DNA from: Dactylosporangium sucinum
Lineage (GTDB): Bacteria > Actinomycetota > Actinomycetes > Mycobacteriales > Micromonosporaceae
Reading direction: 5' to 3'
DNA: 36,444 bases
NCBI RefSeq assembly: GCF_014647515.1
Contig: NZ_BMPI01000056.1
Location: forward strand, 40,777-77,220
The translations under genes and the position numbers were made by a program. This document shows, piece by piece, positions 8,253 to 15,019 of this stretch; position 1 is the first letter of the stretch, and each line of letters begins with the position of its first letter. Under the pieces are notes generated by a model, which worked only from the letters and a program-made list of their open reading frames with translations, had not been told where the DNA came from and searched no databases.

Positions 8253-8282
8253 ACGGTACCATCATGGCAATGCCAGTACCAT
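8253..8282. promoter_or_regulatory. Overlapping divergent promoters and putative TetR operator
   Basis: On the minus strand, TACCGT (8258-8253) is the -10 box of the cupin gene. On the plus strand, TACCAT (8257-8262) is the likely -10 box of the TetR gene. The same stretch holds a perfect inverted repeat TGGCA-A-TGCCA (8265-8275) and two direct copies of (G/A)GTACCAT 20 bp apart (8255-8262 and 8275-8282). One bound regulator could block both promoters. Confidence 0.5.
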
Positions 8283-8854
8283 ATGAGTCGACCGGGCGAA
8301 CGCAGCAGAAGTCGCGGACGAGGCAGGCCCTGGTCGACGCCACCCGGGAGCTGCTCGCACGCGGGCTGACGCCGCAGGTCGAGGAGGCCGCCGAGCACGC
8401 GGGCGTGTCGCGCACGACGGCGTACCGCTACTTCGCCAACCAGCGGGCGCTGCTGGTCGCCGCGCACCCGCAGCTGGCGCCGGAGTCGCTGCTGCCCGAC
8501 GACCCGCCGGACGATCCGCGCGAGCGGCTCGACGCGGTGATCCGGGCGTTCACGCGGTACAACTTCGAGTGGGAGCCCCAGCTGCGCGCCTCGCTGCGGC
8601 TGTCGCTGGAGCCCGGCGCCCCCCGGCCGGCGCTGCGACAGGGCCGGGCGATCGCCTGGATCGCCGAGGCTCTGGCACCGCTGCGAGCCACGCACCCGGA
8701 CCGGGACGTGAACCAGCTGGCGGTGGCGATCCGGTCGGCGACAGGGATCGAGACGCTCGTGTGGTTGCTGGACGTGGCCGGCCAGTCGCGGGACGAGGCG
8801 ACGGAGACGGTGCTCGGCACGGCTCGCGCGCTGCTGGCGGCCTTCGGCGGTTGA
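8270..8854 (+). CDS. TetR-family transcriptional regulator
   Basis: About 194 residues with an N-terminal TetR helix-turn-helix (RTRQALVDATRELL followed by VEEAAEHAGVSRTTAYRYFANQRALL) and a helical ligand-binding domain. The recognition helix VSRTTAYRYF is canonical. I prefer the ATG at 8270 because TACCAT lies seven bases upstream, fitting a leaderless mRNA; ATG 8264, adding two residues, is possible. Neither has a Shine-Dalgarno sequence. The gene is divergent from the cupin gene, with repeats over both promoters, so it probably represses itself and the cupin. The ligand is unknown. Confidence 0.92.
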   Translation: MPVPYESTGRTQQKSRTRQALVDATRELLARGLTPQVEEAAEHAGVSRTTAYRYFANQRALLVAAHPQLAPESLLPDDPPDDPRERLDAVIRAFTRYNFEWEPQLRASLRLSLEPGAPRPALRQGRAIAWIAEALAPLRATHPDRDVNQLAVAIRSATGIETLVWLLDVAGQSRDEATETVLGTARALLAAFGG

Positions 8855-8890
8855 CCCGGAATTGTCGTACCCCGTCGGTACGGTGCAGCC

Positions 8891-9244
8891 ATGACGGACC
8901 CCGACGACGTTCCGGACACGTATCTGAGCCGGCTGCGGGCGATCTGCGGCGCCCTGCCGGAGACCCAGGAGCAGCCGGCGTGGATCGGCACGCGATGGCG
9001 CGTGCGGCAGAAAACGATCGCGCATGTGTACATGCGGGAGGACGGCTGCGTGGTCACGTTCCGCTCACCCGGGGACGAGATCGCGGGGCTGTTAGCCGGC
9101 GGGCCCCCGTTCGCCAAGGCCGAGTGGGGCACCGACGTCGTCGTGATGACCCTGAGCGACGACACCGACTGGGAGGAGGTCGCCGAACTGCTGACGGAGA
9201 GCTACCGCGTCCAGGCCCCGAAACGCCTCGCACAACACTTGTAG
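8891..9244 (+). CDS. MmcQ/YjbR-family protein
   Basis: A 117-residue protein of the MmcQ/YjbR family (a small alpha/beta fold sometimes called CyaY-like). The LPETQEQPAW...WRVRQKTIAHVY segment and the C-terminal DWEEVAELLTESYRVQAPKRLAQHL are characteristic. Members are described as possible DNA-binding proteins, but no biochemical role is settled. A TACGGT -10 box (8879-8884) is six bases before the ATG, so the mRNA is probably leaderless. That box is part of an inverted repeat, CGTACC-CCGTC-GGTACG (8866-8882), which resembles the GGTAC sequences at the upstream TetR gene. Its stop codon overlaps the operator of the next gene. Confidence 0.85.
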   Translation: MTDPDDVPDTYLSRLRAICGALPETQEQPAWIGTRWRVRQKTIAHVYMREDGCVVTFRSPGDEIAGLLAGGPPFAKAEWGTDVVVMTLSDDTDWEEVAELLTESYRVQAPKRLAQHL

Positions 9245-9268
9245 TCGATTCGACTACGGATGTAGTGT
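9239..9268 (+). promoter_or_regulatory. TetR promoter with perfect 17-bp palindromic operator
   Basis: The operator is GTAGTCGA-T-TCGACTAC (9241-9257), a perfect inverted repeat with a one-base centre. It sits between a TTGTAG -35 box (9239-9244) and a TAGTGT -10 box (9263-9268), spacing 18. The start codon follows the -10 box after six bases, so the transcript is likely leaderless. Autorepression by the downstream TetR protein is the obvious reading. Confidence 0.75.
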
Positions 9269-9274
9269 GGTCGC

Positions 9275-9850
9275 ATGCCCAACCGGCGTGACGACCTCCT
9301 CGACGCTACGATCGACGTGATCGGCGGGTCGGGCATCCGTGCCCTCACCCACCGGGCGGTCGACGCCGCGGCTGGCCTGCCCGCCGGATCCACGTCCAAC
9401 CTGTTCCGCACGCGCGAGGCGCTCATCAACGCGGTCGTCGAGCGGTTCGCGGAGCGGGAGCGGGCAAACTGGGAGGAGATCGCGCTCACCGCACTGCCGA
9501 CGACGCCGTCCGAGCTGGCCGACGTGATGATCCGCGCGACCCACACGGCGACGGGGCCGCAGCGGACGCTGACGCTGTGCCGCTACGCGATCCTGGTCGA
9601 ATCGGCGATCCAGCCCGCGCTGCGCGAGCAGCTGCTGGCGACCGGCGCGCGGGTCAACGCGTGGTTCCGCACCTGGCTGAGGGCGGCCGGCTCGGCCGAC
9701 CCGGACCGGGACGGGCCGCTGCTCGCGAACCACTGGACCGGGCTGATCCTGCACGAGCTCGCCATTCCCGCCCCGGCCTTCGACCCGGGCCCGCAGATCC
9801 GCGCCATGGTCGAGGCCGTCATCCGCCCCGCCCAGGAGGTGGCGTCATGA
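9275..9850 (+). CDS. TetR-family transcriptional regulator, autoregulated
   Basis: A 191-residue TetR protein. The DNA-binding domain covers about residues 1-50 (LLDATIDVIGGSGIRALTHRAVDAAAGLPAGSTSNLFRTREALINAV), where PAGSTSNLFRTREAL is the recognition helix; the rest is a helical effector domain. It starts at ATG 9275 directly behind a promoter that carries a perfect 17-bp palindrome. Its stop codon overlaps the start of the next gene (ATGA, 9847-9850), so both are made from one mRNA. The partner is a mycothiol-dependent isomerase-like protein, which suggests a response to an electrophile or thiol-reactive compound; that is inference. Confidence 0.93.
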   Translation: MPNRRDDLLDATIDVIGGSGIRALTHRAVDAAAGLPAGSTSNLFRTREALINAVVERFAERERANWEEIALTALPTTPSELADVMIRATHTATGPQRTLTLCRYAILVESAIQPALREQLLATGARVNAWFRTWLRAAGSADPDRDGPLLANHWTGLILHELAIPAPAFDPGPQIRAMVEAVIRPAQEVAS

Positions 9851-10467
9851 ACGACGACCAGGTCTGGCTCGCGATCGACCGGCAGCGGACCGCTGTGGTT
9901 GAGCTGCTCGGCTCGTTACCGGCCGAGGAGTGGCAGCACGACTCGCTGTGCGCGGGGTGGACCGTCCGGGAGGTGGCCGCGCACCTGACGCTGCAGGAGC
10001 TGCGGTTCGGGCAGCTGCTCGCCGCGCTGCCGGCGATGGCGCGGGCCCGGTTCGACGTGGAGCGGCTCACGCACGACCTGGCCTGCGCGCGGGCCCGGGA
10101 GCTGACCCCGGAGGCGATCGTCGCGGCGATCCGGGCGACGATCGGCAACCGGCGGCACAATGCCGGGGTCACGGTGCGCGAGACGCTCATCGACATCCTG
10201 GTGCACGGGCAGGATATCGCCGCGCCGCTCGGCCGGGAGCTGCCGATGGAGCCCGCGGCCGTCGCCGAGGCCATCACACGGATGTGGACCATGCGGTGGC
10301 CGCCGCCGTTCCCGGCCACGCGGCGACTGCGCGGGCACCGGCTGGAGGCCACCGACGCCGACTTCGCGATCGGCGACGGGCCGGCCATCCGGGGGCCGAT
10401 CGGGGCGCTCGCCCTGCTGTGCGCGGGACGCGAGGAGGCCGCACGGCCGCAGTTGAGCGCCTTCTAG
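9847..10467 (+). CDS. Maleylpyruvate isomerase/DinB-like mycothiol-dependent protein
   Basis: A 206-residue protein of the TIGR03083/MDMPI group. The N-terminal four-helix DinB-like domain includes the family signature LCAGWTVREVAAHLTLQE (35-52), in which His46 is a metal ligand, and ILVHGQDIAAPLGRE (117-131), which gives His120 and Asp123. The C-terminal MDMPI-type domain (about 145-206) ends with RGPIGALALLCAGREEA, a usual closing pattern. Members use mycothiol as cofactor to isomerise or detoxify small electrophiles, and many remain uncharacterised. The start codon overlaps the stop of the TetR gene. It is probably repressed by that regulator. Confidence 0.85.
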   Translation: MNDDQVWLAIDRQRTAVVELLGSLPAEEWQHDSLCAGWTVREVAAHLTLQELRFGQLLAALPAMARARFDVERLTHDLACARARELTPEAIVAAIRATIGNRRHNAGVTVRETLIDILVHGQDIAAPLGRELPMEPAAVAEAITRMWTMRWPPPFPATRRLRGHRLEATDADFAIGDGPAIRGPIGALALLCAGREEAARPQLSAF

Positions 10468-10896
10468 CAGCGCGGCGGCTTCCCGCGGCGACTTCCGGCG
10501 GCAGCTTCCGGCGGCAGCTGCCCCGCGGCGGCTCCAGGCTGCGGCTGCCCGCGGTGGCTTCCGCGAGCGGCTCGACGTTCATTGGCCGCGTCCGGCGGCA
10601 GCTTCGAGCCATCGCGCCCCGCCCGCGCTCGCCGCCCGGCCCGCGGCCCCGGGCACAACCCTGCCCCACCCGCGCTCGCCGCCCGGTCCACAACCCTGCC
10701 CCGCCCACGCCCCCGCCGCGCCCTGACCGGTACGCGACCGCCGAGATCCGCGCGTTTCGGCGGCCTCCCAGCAGGACCTCCCAGCAGGGCCGCGCCTCCG
10801 CACCCCGCTGCGCCCGCCCGCGGCCGGCCGGGGATAGGACGTCGCTCTGGAACGACATCCGGAATGCCGTCCGGAGTGCATGCCGGCCGGGGGTGG
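10468..10896. other. 429-bp low-complexity intergenic region with degenerate repeats
   Basis: No gene is supported here on either strand. The left part repeats variants of CTTCCGGCGGCAG (for example about 10502-10527 and near 10590). The centre has an imperfect direct repeat beginning CGCGCTCGCCGCCCGG (10624 and 10670), each copy followed by ACAACCCTGCCCC. The right part has two TCCGGA/CCGGA elements before the convergent methyltransferase stop (10897), which could form a terminator stem. Open frames across it have proline-arginine compositions typical of shadows. Confidence 0.6.
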
Positions 10897-11535
10897 TCAG
10901 CGCTTCCTGGCCAGGATGTGGGCCTGGCGGCTGTGTTCCTGCTCGTCGGGCTCGCGGATGAGCTGGGCCAGCACCGCGAAGCCCGCATCCCCCAGCAGCT
11001 CCACCACCCGATCCGGCGGGTGGCGGTGGAAGTCCAGCGAGATCTCGCTGCCGAAGCCGTGCGTCACGTGCCGCAGCTCGGTGCGGACCTGGAAGCCCAG
11101 CAGCACGTGGCCGCCCGGTGCCAGCACGCGGTGGAACTCGTCGAAGACCGCCGGCAGGTCGGGCAGCGGGATGTTCACGATCGAGTACCAGGCGAGGACG
11201 CCGCCCAGCTCACCCGGCGGGAGGTCCAGCGCCGTCATCGTGCCGACCTCGAACGACAGGTGCGGGTAGGTGCGGCGGGCCACCGCGACCATGCCCGGGG
11301 CCAGGTCCACGCCGAAGACCTCCAGGCCGCGGCGGTGCAGGTACTCGGTCGTGTTGCCGGGGCCGCAGCCCAGGTCGGCGACCGGGCCGGCGGGCGAGGC
11401 GGAGACCAGCTCGGCGAACACCCGGAGCATCGCCCGGCCGAACGGTTTGAAGTCCAGGGCCGACCGCGACTCCTCGGCGTACGCCTCCGCGACGGCCGTC
11501 CACGACTCGCGCGTGGCAGCAAGGTAGTCGGTCAC
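10897..11535 (-). CDS. Class I SAM-dependent methyltransferase
   Basis: A 212-residue Rossmann-fold methyltransferase. Motif I is VADLGCGPGNTTEYL (52-66), the acidic residue that binds the SAM ribose follows in VFGVDLAPGM (73-82), and the later motif HRVLAPGGHVLLGF closes the core. It belongs to the broad Methyltransf_11/25 group; the substrate cannot be read from sequence. The start is a GTG at 11535. A TAGCAT -10 box (11547-11542) lies six bases upstream, so the mRNA is probably leaderless. It is divergent from a secreted-protein gene and has no operon partner. Confidence 0.9.
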   Translation of the reverse strand: MTDYLAATRESWTAVAEAYAEESRSALDFKPFGRAMLRVFAELVSASPAGPVADLGCGPGNTTEYLHRRGLEVFGVDLAPGMVAVARRTYPHLSFEVGTMTALDLPPGELGGVLAWYSIVNIPLPDLPAVFDEFHRVLAPGGHVLLGFQVRTELRHVTHGFGSEISLDFHRHPPDRVVELLGDAGFAVLAQLIREPDEQEHSRQAHILARKR

Positions 11536-11748
11536 CGGCGCATGCTACTGAACGCGATCATCCCCGTGGCCCGGGGTAGAGCGGGCCGGCCGGGGAACGG
11601 AAAGACGGTTGCCGGTCATCTCGCGCAAACCCGGCTGTTGCCGGACGGAACGCCGCACTTCGTTCGGCGGTCGTCGTCGCGACACGCCTACGCATAGACG
11701 ACTTCCTACATTCTCGTCCATCTATTGGTACCGAATGTGGGAGCACAG

Positions 11749-12753
11749 ATGCGCAAGTGGAGCAGGATCGCGGCGACCGTTGCCCTCGGGGCGACGCTGG
11801 CCGTGCCCGTCCTCCCGGGCACCGCGGCGGCGGCCGTCAGCGACGCCGACCTGGCGCTGCGGTGGGCGCCGATCCACTACCAGGACGTGGACGTCACCGG
11901 CGGGCACGCGATCGCCGGCCGGGCCGACTACATCACCAGGATCGACTTCGACGGCAACTGGGTGGGCCGCGACAACTGGGACCACGCGCCGTCCTACCCG
12001 CTGGCGGCGAGCGTCTACTACTCGGTGGTGACGACCAGCACGCACTGGTACCTGACGTACCTCTTCTACCACCCCCGCGACTGGATCGATCACCCGTTCT
12101 TCGAGACCGAGCACGAGAACGACGGCGAGGGTGTGCTCTTCACGATCGAGCGCGACGGTTCGCAGTACGGCGTGCTGCGCGCCGCGGTCACCGTCGCGCA
12201 CTCGGACTTCTACTCGTACACGCCGGCCGGGAGCACCTGGACGACCGGGGGCGAGACGGTCGACGGCACGCTGCAGTTCCAGTCCTCGCCGCACGACTCG
12301 TTCCAACACCCGGTGACCGCGCAGGAGACGCACGGTCACGGGCTGAAGGCGTACCCGCAGTACAACATCAACGGCGACGGCATCGTGTACTACTCCTCGG
12401 CGACCGTCTCCGAGCTGCCGGCGAACGGCGACGACCGGGACGTACGGTACAAGCTGGTGAACATCTTCGCGGCGGGCGGCCTGTGGGCGCAGCGCAGCAA
12501 CACCGCCCTGTTCGCGAGCTGGGGCACCTTCGCCGGTGACGACGCCGGCAGCGGCTCCGACGCGTGCGGCTCGGGCACCTGGGACTGCACCACGAACTCG
12601 GCGAACGCCCCGTGGGGCTGGGACGACGCCGACGACGTCCCGGGCCGCGGCGAGCTGGCCACCGACCCGGCCCGGGTGGCGGCCGCGTACTTCACGGTGC
12701 CCGGCGCGCTCGCCCGCACGTACGAGGTCAATCACTACACGAACCCGGCCTGA
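11749..12753 (+). CDS. Secreted protein of unknown function (Vps62-like in appearance)
   Basis: A 334-residue exported protein. It starts at ATG 11749, with GGAG five bases upstream; a TTG at 11725 is in frame but would add eight residues before the signal. The signal peptide (MRKWSRIAATVALGATLAVPVL, cleavage around residue 29 in TAAAAV) is clear. The mature part is rich in Trp, Tyr, His and Asp, with stretches such as WAPIHYQDVD, YLTYLFYHPRDWIDHPFFETEHENDGEG and AHSDFYSY. The pattern of an acidic His/Glu-rich segment before a beta region resembles Vps62-related and NPP1-like secreted proteins, but I cannot assign a family firmly. Two Cys near residues 270-280 may form a disulphide. Confidence 0.75.
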   Translation: MRKWSRIAATVALGATLAVPVLPGTAAAAVSDADLALRWAPIHYQDVDVTGGHAIAGRADYITRIDFDGNWVGRDNWDHAPSYPLAASVYYSVVTTSTHWYLTYLFYHPRDWIDHPFFETEHENDGEGVLFTIERDGSQYGVLRAAVTVAHSDFYSYTPAGSTWTTGGETVDGTLQFQSSPHDSFQHPVTAQETHGHGLKAYPQYNINGDGIVYYSSATVSELPANGDDRDVRYKLVNIFAAGGLWAQRSNTALFASWGTFAGDDAGSGSDACGSGTWDCTTNSANAPWGWDDADDVPGRGELATDPARVAAAYFTVPGALARTYEVNHYTNPA

Positions 12754-12771
12754 CCCGGCTACCGTCTCGGG

Positions 12772-13323
12772 GTGCACGGCATCCTCGAGTACCCCGAGGC
12801 GGAGACGCCGGCCGGCCTGCGCGCCCAGGTCGCCGAGCTGCGGCGGGCGGCCTGGCCCGGGCCGGACTTCGCGCACGACCCCGCGCTGCGACCGCTGAGC
12901 CTGCTGCTGGTCGACGACGGCACCGTGCTGGCCGCGCTGGACGTCCTGCACAAGGAGCTCGACCACGCCGGCGAGCGGTGGGCCGCGGCCGGCCTCAGCA
13001 CCGTCGTCACCCACCCCGAGCACCGCGGCCGGGGGCACGGCTCCCGGCTCGTCGCCGCGGCACGCGAGCGCATCGACGCCGACCTCGGCATCTTCACCTG
13101 TGACCGGCCGCTCGCGCCGTTCTACACCCGGTCCGGCTGGGTCGAGCTGCCCGGCACCGTGCTCGTCGGCGGTACCGAAGCATCCCCACTCGCCAGTGAC
13201 CACCCCGGCTTCGACAAGGTCACAATGGCCGGGTTCCGCTCGGCCCGCGCCATCCGCCGGCGTCGGGCCTTCGAGCATTCGCGGATCCTGTTGTACTGCG
13301 GGCAGATCGACCGGCTCTGGTAA
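12772..13323 (+). CDS. GNAT-family N-acetyltransferase
   Basis: A 183-residue GNAT protein. The acetyl-CoA binding motif A is LSTVVTHPEHRGRGHGSRLV (75-94), including the R/Q-x-x-G-x-G loop RGRGHG (85-90). Motif B-like FYTRSGW follows. The C-terminal half, ending GQIDRLW, recalls aminoglycoside 2'-N-acetyltransferase relatives, but similarity seen by eye is too weak to claim resistance. The GTG start at 12772 has TACCGT (12760-12765) six bases before it, hence a likely leaderless mRNA. It follows the secreted-protein gene by 18 bp yet seems to have its own promoter. Confidence 0.88.
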   Translation: MHGILEYPEAETPAGLRAQVAELRRAAWPGPDFAHDPALRPLSLLLVDDGTVLAALDVLHKELDHAGERWAAAGLSTVVTHPEHRGRGHGSRLVAAARERIDADLGIFTCDRPLAPFYTRSGWVELPGTVLVGGTEASPLASDHPGFDKVTMAGFRSARAIRRRRAFEHSRILLYCGQIDRLW

Positions 13324-13387
13324 GGCGCACCGCGAACACTTCTCCCTCCTGCGGCGAACTACTGGTGTGGTCGTCAGAAGCGAGGAG

Positions 13388-13960
13388 ATGGACTTGGTGG
13401 TGTTGACACCGTCCGACGCGGACGTCATCGCCGCGGCGGGCCGGGCCCCGGAGCATTTCGCGGTCCTGTTCGACCGGCACTACGCGGCGATCTACGCCTA
13501 CGCGGCGCGGCGGCTCGGACCGGATCTGGCCGAGGACTTGGCGTCGGAGACGTTCCTGGTGGCGTTCGACCGGCGGGACAAATACGACACGGCCCGCGCC
13601 GACGCGCGGCCGTGGCTGTTCGGCATCGTGTCGAACCTCGTCATGCGGCACGGCCGGGCCGAGTCCCGGCGGCTGAGGCTGCTGGCCCGCGCGGCCGCCG
13701 AGGGGCCGGCCGACCCGCCGGACGAGTTGGTCGCCGGGCGGGTCGACGCGGCGGTCGCGCGGGGGCGGCTCGCCGCGGCGCTGGCCCGGCTGCCCCTGGC
13801 CGACCGCGACGTGCTGCTGCTCGTCGCGTGGGCCGGGCTCAACCAGCAGGAGGCCGCCGAGGCGCTGGGCATCCCGGCCGGCACCGCCCGGTCGCGGCTG
13901 CACCGGGCGCGGCAGGCGATGCGGCGCGCACTGGATCTCGAGGTCGAGGAGAACGAATGA
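13388..13960 (+). CDS. RNA polymerase sigma factor, ECF type
   Basis: About 190 residues with the ECF layout. Sigma region 2 covers FAVLFDRHYAAIYAYAARRLGPDLAEDLASETFLVAFDRRDKYD, including the core-binding DLASETFLVAF segment. Region 4 is LPLADRDVLLLVAWAGLNQQEAAEALGIPAGTARSRLHRARQAMRRAL, with the HTH that contacts the -35 element. The N-terminus is uncertain: ATG 13388 follows GAGGAG directly, while GTG 13397 has the better distance to it and GTG 13367 is also in frame. The next gene starts in its stop codon (ATGA), and that partner probably controls it. Confidence 0.9.
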   Translation: MDLVVLTPSDADVIAAAGRAPEHFAVLFDRHYAAIYAYAARRLGPDLAEDLASETFLVAFDRRDKYDTARADARPWLFGIVSNLVMRHGRAESRRLRLLARAAAEGPADPPDELVAGRVDAAVARGRLAAALARLPLADRDVLLLVAWAGLNQQEAAEALGIPAGTARSRLHRARQAMRRALDLEVEENE

Positions 13961-14910
13961 TGGACGAGATGACGATGCTGCGCGAGGCCTTCGGGCCGGA
14001 CGCGACGCCGCCGGACGCGGCGCGGGACCGGGCGCGGGTCGCCCTGCTCGACCGGATGGCGCCGGCGGCCCCGCGGCGCCGGTCGCGGCGGTGGGTGCTG
14101 CGGGCCGGCCTGACCGGGGCGGTCGCCGCGGCGGCCGTCGTGGCCGGGGTGGCGGTGGAGAACCTCGGCAGCCCCGACGGCGGCGGCCCGCTGCCGTTCC
14201 CGCGGCCGGCCAACGCGGCCGAGGTGCTGGAGAACGCCGCCTGGGCGGCCGGCCGGAAGCCGTGGCGGAACCCGCGACCGGACCAGTTCATGTACAAGGA
14301 GACGCAGGAGCTGCGCAACCCGCCGGAGATCGAGCGCGACGACCCGAACGGGCACCTGCGCCTCGACGTGGCCCGCAACGTGGTGCGGCGCGAGTGGCAC
14401 CGGGTCGACGCGCAGATCTGGGCCCGCACCGAGAACGGCCGGCTGGTCATCGAGCGGCAGGGCGACGGCGCCTACTGGAGCCGGCTGGACTACGCCGAGC
14501 TGGCTCGGCTCACCACTGCCGACAAGTGGCTGGCCTGGGACCGGACGCCGCGCAACTACGGCGTGGACCTTCCCCGGATCCCCGGCCAGTACGTGCTGCC
14601 ACCGGCCGTCGAGGCGGCGCTGTTCCGGGCGCTGGCCCGGCGCGACGGTGTGCGGCTCAACCCGGACGCGGTGAACATCGACGGCCGCCCCGCGATCGGC
14701 CTGGGCCAGGTCCTCGAGGGGTACCTCGCCGAGGAGCTGCTCTTCGACCGGGAGACGTACGCGCTCATCGGCGAGCGGCTGGTGGCGGTCGCCGACCACA
14801 CGAACATCGACGAGCACGGCAACCCGGACGTCACCCGCAACGGCGAGCTGCACGTGCAGCGCATCTACACGGCATCGGCGATCGTCGACCACCCCGGCGA
14901 CACCCGGTAG
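13957..14910 (+). CDS. CU044_5270-type membrane protein, probable sigma-factor partner
   Basis: A 317-residue protein with a short cytoplasmic N-terminus, one transmembrane helix (about 47-68, WVLRAGLTGAVAAAAVVAGVAV) and a large exterior domain. The exterior part begins with ANAAEVLENAAWAA, seen in CU044_5270-family proteins, which in actinomycetes are encoded straight after ECF sigma factors. I see no zinc anti-sigma HxxxCxxC motif, so an anti-sigma role rests on context alone. The start overlaps the sigma-factor stop by four bases (13957-13960), which implies coupled translation. Confidence 0.82.
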   Translation: MMDEMTMLREAFGPDATPPDAARDRARVALLDRMAPAAPRRRSRRWVLRAGLTGAVAAAAVVAGVAVENLGSPDGGGPLPFPRPANAAEVLENAAWAAGRKPWRNPRPDQFMYKETQELRNPPEIERDDPNGHLRLDVARNVVRREWHRVDAQIWARTENGRLVIERQGDGAYWSRLDYAELARLTTADKWLAWDRTPRNYGVDLPRIPGQYVLPPAVEAALFRALARRDGVRLNPDAVNIDGRPAIGLGQVLEGYLAEELLFDRETYALIGERLVAVADHTNIDEHGNPDVTRNGELHVQRIYTASAIVDHPGDTR

Positions 14911-14917
14911 CGCCACC

Positions 14918-14962
14918 CGTCGCTCTCGCGAGCTAAGGGTCGTCGCTCTCAGGAGCTAGGGG
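14918..14962. repeat. Two 22-bp direct repeats upstream of the MMPL gene
   Basis: CGTCGCTCTCGCGAGCTAAGGG (14918-14939) and a copy with three changes at 14941-14962 lie tail to head, 23 bp apart. The first contains the palindrome CTCGCGAG. The pair ends 57 bp before the MMPL start and could be tandem binding sites for a regulator of that exporter. Confidence 0.6.
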
Positions 14963-15019
14963 ATTGACCGCTCCTGCCGGGGATGTCTGACGGGGGTCCG
15001 GCAGACGAGCATCGACCGC

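Noticed and set aside
10464..10988. Open frame of 174 codons on the minus strand in the repeat-rich gap
   Set aside because: Low-complexity Arg/Gly/Ala product, overlaps the methyltransferase end, no ribosome site.
12772..13323. Aminoglycoside 2'-N-acetyltransferase resistance gene
   Set aside because: Only a general GNAT pattern and a loosely similar C-terminus are visible; not enough for a resistance call.
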